Source: Candidatus Bathyarchaeota archaeon (GTDB lineage Archaea; Thermoproteota; Bathyarchaeia; Bathyarchaeales; Bathycorpusculaceae). Taken from it: a stretch of DNA of 64,000 nucleotides. The notes beneath the pieces are model-generated. The model was not told the origin of the DNA and did not search any database. It saw only the letters and a program-made list of their open reading frames with translations. Shown here piece by piece: positions 60,616 to 64,000 of the stretch. Where the stretch lies: the NCBI GenBank assembly GCA_026014465.1, contig JAOZID010000010.1, positions 526,288 through 590,287 of the forward strand, written 5' to 3'. A program made the position numbers and the translations under genes. Within the stretch, counting starts at the first letter, position 1. Each line of letters starts with the position of its first letter.

Positions 60616-61551
60616 ATGGCGGAACCAATGATACAAACGCAGCAGCTAACAAAGCATTACGGCAAATTCGTGGCAGTTGACAACTTGGATTTGACGGTGA
60701 ACCAAGGAGATATCGTGGGGTTCTTGGGTCAAAACGGTGCAGGAAAAACTACGACGCTGCTAATGCTCATGGGATTGTCCGTGCCCACTTCGGGAACCGC
60801 TACCGTAGGAGGCTATGACGTCGTCAAGGAATCCAAAAAAGTGCGCACCGTAGCGGGGCTCTTGCCTGAAGGCGCAGGATACTACGAAGAGTTAACGGCA
60901 AAACAGAACCTTGACTACATCTGCCAGCTAAACGATGTCCCACAGTCAGAGATACAAGCCCGCGCAGATGAACTGCTTGAAGCCGTAAGCCTATCAGAAT
61001 GGGCAGATACAAAAGTCGAAAAGTTCTCTCGCGGCATGAAACAGCGCCTAGGCATCGCGGAGGTTCTGGTTAAACAGCCAAAAGTCGCCTTCTTTGACGA
61101 ACCCACCATTGGCTTAGACCCCAAAGGCACAAAAGAAGTCCGCGACATGCTCCTAAAACTCAACAAAGAATACGGCTTAACCATACTCTTATCCTCTCAC
61201 CTGCTACATGACGTCCAGCAAACCTGCCAAAAAGTCCTCATCATACGCAAAGGAAAACTCATCGCCGCAGACACCATAGAAAACCTGTCAAACAAACTAA
61301 GAAGCGGAGAAAACATGACAATTGAGTTTGAATTAACCCAGATAAGCCCCAAACTGGTTTCTGAACTGGAAGCAATCAAAAACGTGGAAGCCGTCACGCA
61401 GGAAAACCACAGGTTATACGTTAAGATGATGGAAAATATGGCTAGGGAAGTTTCTGAAACTATCGTTAAGAATGAGTCCACGATTTTGTTGATGAAACCA
61501 AAAGAGCACAGTTTAGAAGAGGTATTCCTCAAATATTACGAGGGAGACTAA
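60616..61551 (+). CDS. ABC transporter ATP-binding protein
   Basis: A 311-residue nucleotide-binding subunit. GFLGQNGAGKTTTLLMLMGL (Walker A, about 35-54), LPEGAGYYEEL (Q-loop replaced by E: LLPEGAG), the signature FSRGMKQRLGIAEVL (about 137), Walker B VAFFDEPTIGLDPKGT (about 157) and H-loop LSSHLLHDVQQTC. A C-terminal extension of about 90 residues (EFELTQISPKLVSELEAIKN) is typical of drug/Na+/multidrug ABC-2 exporters. It pairs with the permease that follows (3-base spacing). Confidence 0.92.
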   Translation: MAEPMIQTQQLTKHYGKFVAVDNLDLTVNQGDIVGFLGQNGAGKTTTLLMLMGLSVPTSGTATVGGYDVVKESKKVRTVAGLLPEGAGYYEELTAKQNLDYICQLNDVPQSEIQARADELLEAVSLSEWADTKVEKFSRGMKQRLGIAEVLVKQPKVAFFDEPTIGLDPKGTKEVRDMLLKLNKEYGLTILLSSHLLHDVQQTCQKVLIIRKGKLIAADTIENLSNKLRSGENMTIEFELTQISPKLVSELEAIKNVEAVTQENHRLYVKMMENMAREVSETIVKNESTILLMKPKEHSLEEVFLKYYEGD

Positions 61552-61553
61552 GC

Positions 61554-62561
61554 ATGGCGAACTTTTTAACGGTATGCAAAAAAGAGCTTGCGGACCATCT
61601 GGGAAGCAAACGTTACCTGGTACTGTTTGTGTTGGTTTTGGGGTTAGCAGCCGTAACCGCGTATCAAGGCGCTACTTCTATGCAAAACAGCGTAACATCA
61701 AGCTCCAACCTAAGCTTCATGGACATGTTTTCAGGCTCCCTAACCGGCGGCATATCCTTCACATACGTAATGATCTATTTTGGACCCATCATCGGGTTAG
61801 CTTTGGGGTTCGACGCCATAAACAAGGAACGCAGCAGCGGCAGCCTCTCCGTACTGCTTTCGCAGCCCATCTTTAGAGACGCAGTTATCAACGGAAAATT
61901 CCTCGCAGGCATAGCAGCACTTTCCCTCATGGTCACAGGCACCGTAGGCATCATGGTCGGATTAGCAATCCCCATCATCGGCTTTGGACCCACCCTCGCA
62001 GAAACAGGACGCATCTTCGTCTTCGCAATACTCACCATACTTTACCTGGGCTTTTGGCTTGCCCTTAGCCTGCTCTTCTCAACAGCCATCAAAAAAACCG
62101 CAACCGCCATAATCGGAACCGTCGTCACATGGATATTCTTCACGTTCATACTAGCCATAGTAGCCACCCTCATAGCCAGCGCCGTCGTACCCGTCCAAAC
62201 CCCACAGTTCTTCGCCCCATCAATCTCCTCAACCTCTAGCGACCAAGGCGGCTTCATAAGCCGACCCATCGACCAAACCCAAACCGACCTGTACATACAA
62301 AGCATCCAAAACCGGCAAAACCTACAAAACATCATCCAAAGCATCTCGCCCTCCTACCTCTACACACAAGCAGCCAACATCTTACTCACAGGCTCAAACT
62401 ACGGCTCCGTCATAGTATTCTCATCCAGCGGCATGATACGCCCCAACACCGACGTAACCTCCTGTTGGCCCCAAGTCACAGCCCTAGCAGCCGCCATGAT
62501 AGCCTGTTTCGTCGCCGCATACCTACTGTTCCTACGCAGAGAAATCCGCGCAGGAGGGTAA
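61554..62561 (+). CDS. ABC-2 type permease
   Basis: A 335-residue membrane subunit with six helices and a charged N-terminus (FLTVCKKELADHLGSKRYLV). Motif-like SSGSLSVLLSQPIFRDAVIN (about 95-114) lies in the coupling region. An extracellular loop (about 215-280; SSTSSDQGGFISRPIDQTQT) separates helices 5 and 6. It forms an exporter with the ATPase upstream; substrate unknown. The last third is almost purely A/C-rich. Confidence 0.87.
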   Translation: MANFLTVCKKELADHLGSKRYLVLFVLVLGLAAVTAYQGATSMQNSVTSSSNLSFMDMFSGSLTGGISFTYVMIYFGPIIGLALGFDAINKERSSGSLSVLLSQPIFRDAVINGKFLAGIAALSLMVTGTVGIMVGLAIPIIGFGPTLAETGRIFVFAILTILYLGFWLALSLLFSTAIKKTATAIIGTVVTWIFFTFILAIVATLIASAVVPVQTPQFFAPSISSTSSDQGGFISRPIDQTQTDLYIQSIQNRQNLQNIIQSISPSYLYTQAANILLTGSNYGSVIVFSSSGMIRPNTDVTSCWPQVTALAAAMIACFVAAYLLFLRREIRAGG

Positions 62562-62581
62562 ACCCAAAACAAACACTCAAC

Positions 62582-62590
62582 TCTTTTTTT
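62582..62590 (+). terminator. T-rich terminator of the ABC operon
   Basis: ACTCTTTTTTTATC about 20 bases after the permease stop; oligo-T without hairpin, followed by the convergent gene's stop at 62619. Confidence 0.45.
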
Positions 62591-62618
62591 ATCAACAACT
62601 AATTAACCAAATTTTTTG

Positions 62619-63152
62619 CTACGGGCGGCGGCGCTTAAAAATAAACGTGCGGACAAGATTTATCGCGGTTAAAACAGCACCTGATGCTGTCAGGAAAACT
62701 GCAAGAGCATATTTGTCGGCTTCTATATTCTGGGGGTTTCCAGCTTCGAATGCTACGCCTATGGGGAGAGAACTTGTTTGGTTTCCACAGTTAGTTACAT
62801 AGATGCAGTATTGTCCGCGGCTGTCAAAGTTAATAGGGAAAATATCGGGGGTTGTGGTGCAGGTTTCAATTAGGGTTTGATTGTTGGGGGCAGTGATTTC
62901 TAAGTGTATGGGTAACGTGACGTTTTCAAATCCGGGAACAGAAGGCGCAGTGCTTCCAGGTAAAGTGAAGTAACCCACGGCTATTTTTCCCACCCCAACT
63001 GGACCAACAAGGATTGTGGTACAGGAGGTCTGGTTAGGTGCAAACTCACCAAAGCTCGATATTGTGTTTTGAGGAACGTGCGGTGAAGAAGACATCATTA
63101 AAAGAACGGCACCAAAAATCAGCAAGATTAAACCTGTACGTTGCAGGTTTAT
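62619..63152 (-). CDS. Small secreted membrane protein, possible ATA start
   Basis: About 177 residues: an N-terminal hydrophobic segment (TGLILLIFGAVLLMM), an extracytoplasmic beta-rich domain (about 40-130, with PNNQTLIETCTTTPDIFPIN and a cysteine pair) and a C-terminal helix (KYALAVFLTASGAVLTAINL) with basic KRRRP tail. The hydrophobic segment continues upstream of the first standard start (TTG 63125). The frame is open to an ATA (63150-63152) that overlaps the preceding permease stop as ATAA, with GGAGG 13 bases upstream; the true start is probably there. Function unknown; likely an accessory subunit of the neighbouring permease. Confidence 0.6.
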   Translation of the reverse strand: MNLQRTGLILLIFGAVLLMMSSSPHVPQNTISSFGEFAPNQTSCTTILVGPVGVGKIAVGYFTLPGSTAPSVPGFENVTLPIHLEITAPNNQTLIETCTTTPDIFPINFDSRGQYCIYVTNCGNQTSSLPIGVAFEAGNPQNIEADKYALAVFLTASGAVLTAINLVRTFIFKRRRP

Positions 63153-63967
63153 TCTCGTACTTCAAACCTCCGGGTGAAGTAAAAATACATTGGAACCACA
63201 AAACCCAAAGCGTAAACTATGCTTACGACCAGAAAAATCTCCGTTGGTAAGCTACGTTCAAAGGGGTTGCTGTTTTGTACTACACCAAAGACTTTGCCAA
63301 GGGTTGTTATAGGTGCTTTGTAGGGGGATAATGACAGATAATTGAACAAAGAACTGGCGCCTACGGTTAGGGTACTTAGGTAGTACAGGACAAAACTTGT
63401 AATTGTTGTAATCAACGCAGATGGAATTGTACGTCTAACAGACAGCGAGATGAATACTGCTAATCCACCATAAAACATCATGGCTAAAACCGTAACGGGA
63501 AGCGCCCAAGCAGCAAACTGAATGCTCCGCAACAGCAAATTAGGGTCTGAATAGAAATTCAAAGCCAACGTGCAAAGCATAACAATCCAAGATAGAAGGG
63601 TCAAAGGAACAACCACTGCAGCAAATTTCGCTATAAAAACCGATGAGCGTGACAGCGGTGATGAGAGGAGAGTCTGCATTAACCCTTGTTCGTAGTCCCT
63701 AGCAAAAGACAGCGACAATAAGAGGACGCAAAACAGCCCCAAAGGCAGCATTTGCAGGTCTATTATGTTGTAAATGGCGGTGGTTATAGTTGAGTCTAAA
63801 GTGGTTTGTAGCTGGATTTGAGGAATGATTTTGAACATGTTTGGGGTTGCAGTAATGGAAATTAGCACTATGAAGCCGATTGCCAATTCAAGTATAGGAA
63901 AACGCCAAGCTCTTTGAATCTCGGCTTTGAGCAATGACAGCGTAGTTTTGAGTGTATGCAAATCCAT
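63149..63967 (-). CDS. ABC-2 type permease (second transporter)
   Basis: A 272-residue permease with six helices. The ABC-2 coupling motif SFARDYEQGLMQTLLSSPLS (about 88-107) and TIPSALITTITSFVLYYLST are visible. It starts with ATG 63967, with an AGGAGAC site upstream at the window edge. No ATPase lies beside it within the window; the partner should be just beyond 64000. The downstream gene overlaps its stop and probably belongs to the same transporter. Confidence 0.85.
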   Translation of the reverse strand: MDLHTLKTTLSLLKAEIQRAWRFPILELAIGFIVLISITATPNMFKIIPQIQLQTTLDSTITTAIYNIIDLQMLPLGLFCVLLLSLSFARDYEQGLMQTLLSSPLSRSSVFIAKFAAVVVPLTLLSWIVMLCTLALNFYSDPNLLLRSIQFAAWALPVTVLAMMFYGGLAVFISLSVRRTIPSALITTITSFVLYYLSTLTVGASSLFNYLSLSPYKAPITTLGKVFGVVQNSNPFERSLPTEIFLVVSIVYALGFVVPMYFYFTRRFEVRE

Positions 63968-64000
63968 TTTTAGTCTCCTGAAACGGTTGTTTTGAACAGG

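Overview
The window is a stretch of archaeal chromosome. Both tRNA genes are archaeal in form; one has introns in bulge-helix-bulge folds and both encode the 3' CCA. Start codons are a mix of ATG, GTG and TTG. Several families are archaeal or typical of TACK archaea: form III RuBisCO with the AMP pathway, a formylmethanofuran dehydrogenase catalytic subunit, DUF763, TrmB, a site-2 protease with CBS domains, archaeal MetRS/LeuRS/IleRS, and surface proteins with NosD or PQQ-type repeats. A GH3-like enzyme, FwdB and solo PQQ propellers together suggest Candidatus Bathyarchaeia. That is an inference from gene content; no marker gene in the window settles it.

Layout. 0-9.4 kb: DUF3795, membrane and NERD proteins, an AIM24-like protein, then the complete AMP salvage-to-CO2-fixation route: AMP phosphorylase (-), RuBisCO III (+) and ribose-1,5-bisphosphate isomerase (-). 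An AT-richer, frameshifted OLD-type ATPase/TOPRIM gene sits between the last two. 9.4-16.7 kb: a GH3-like enzyme, then a minus-strand glycosylation cluster (GT2, PMT-type, GT-C, PIG-V-like). 16.7-25 kb: a secreted gluzincin, a CDF transporter, a flippase-like membrane protein, an orphan FwdB, a two-intron tRNA-Tyr, an HTH-DUF5752 protein, a cupin, a DUF362 ferredoxin-like protein and tRNA-Ala. 25-38 kb: IleRS, YkgJ, site-2 protease, radical SAM, DUF998, DUF763, NosD-like surface protein, family-4-like uracil-DNA glycosylase, methyltransferase, hydrolase, membrane wHTH protein and a cytochrome b5 domain. 38-48 kb: zinc-ribbon membrane proteins, two PQQ-propeller surface proteins flanking a TrmB regulator, and a B12-radical SAM enzyme. 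48-54 kb: MetRS, a PHP phosphoesterase that lacks any standard start codon, a TIM-barrel isomerase-like protein and LeuRS. 54-58 kb: a divergent polyprenyl synthetase, a 14-codon micro-ORF with its own promoter, an MFS exporter and a SPASM radical SAM enzyme. 58-64 kb: an ABC export locus with a NEW3-type surface protein, and a second ABC-2 permease.

Three signals cut across the annotation. First, synonymous base choice comes in blocks. Runs of a few hundred bases are almost purely G/T-rich on one strand, then flip to A/C-rich, often inside a gene and usually with the A/C-rich block at the gene's 3' end. Second, a roughly 55-70 bp intergenic element with a CCCCCTCCCCC run is present three times (1251, 19091 and 57991). 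Third, several gene starts look non-canonical (ATT for the PHP gene, ATA for the gene at 62619).

No CRISPR array, insertion sequence, rRNA or phage structural gene was seen.
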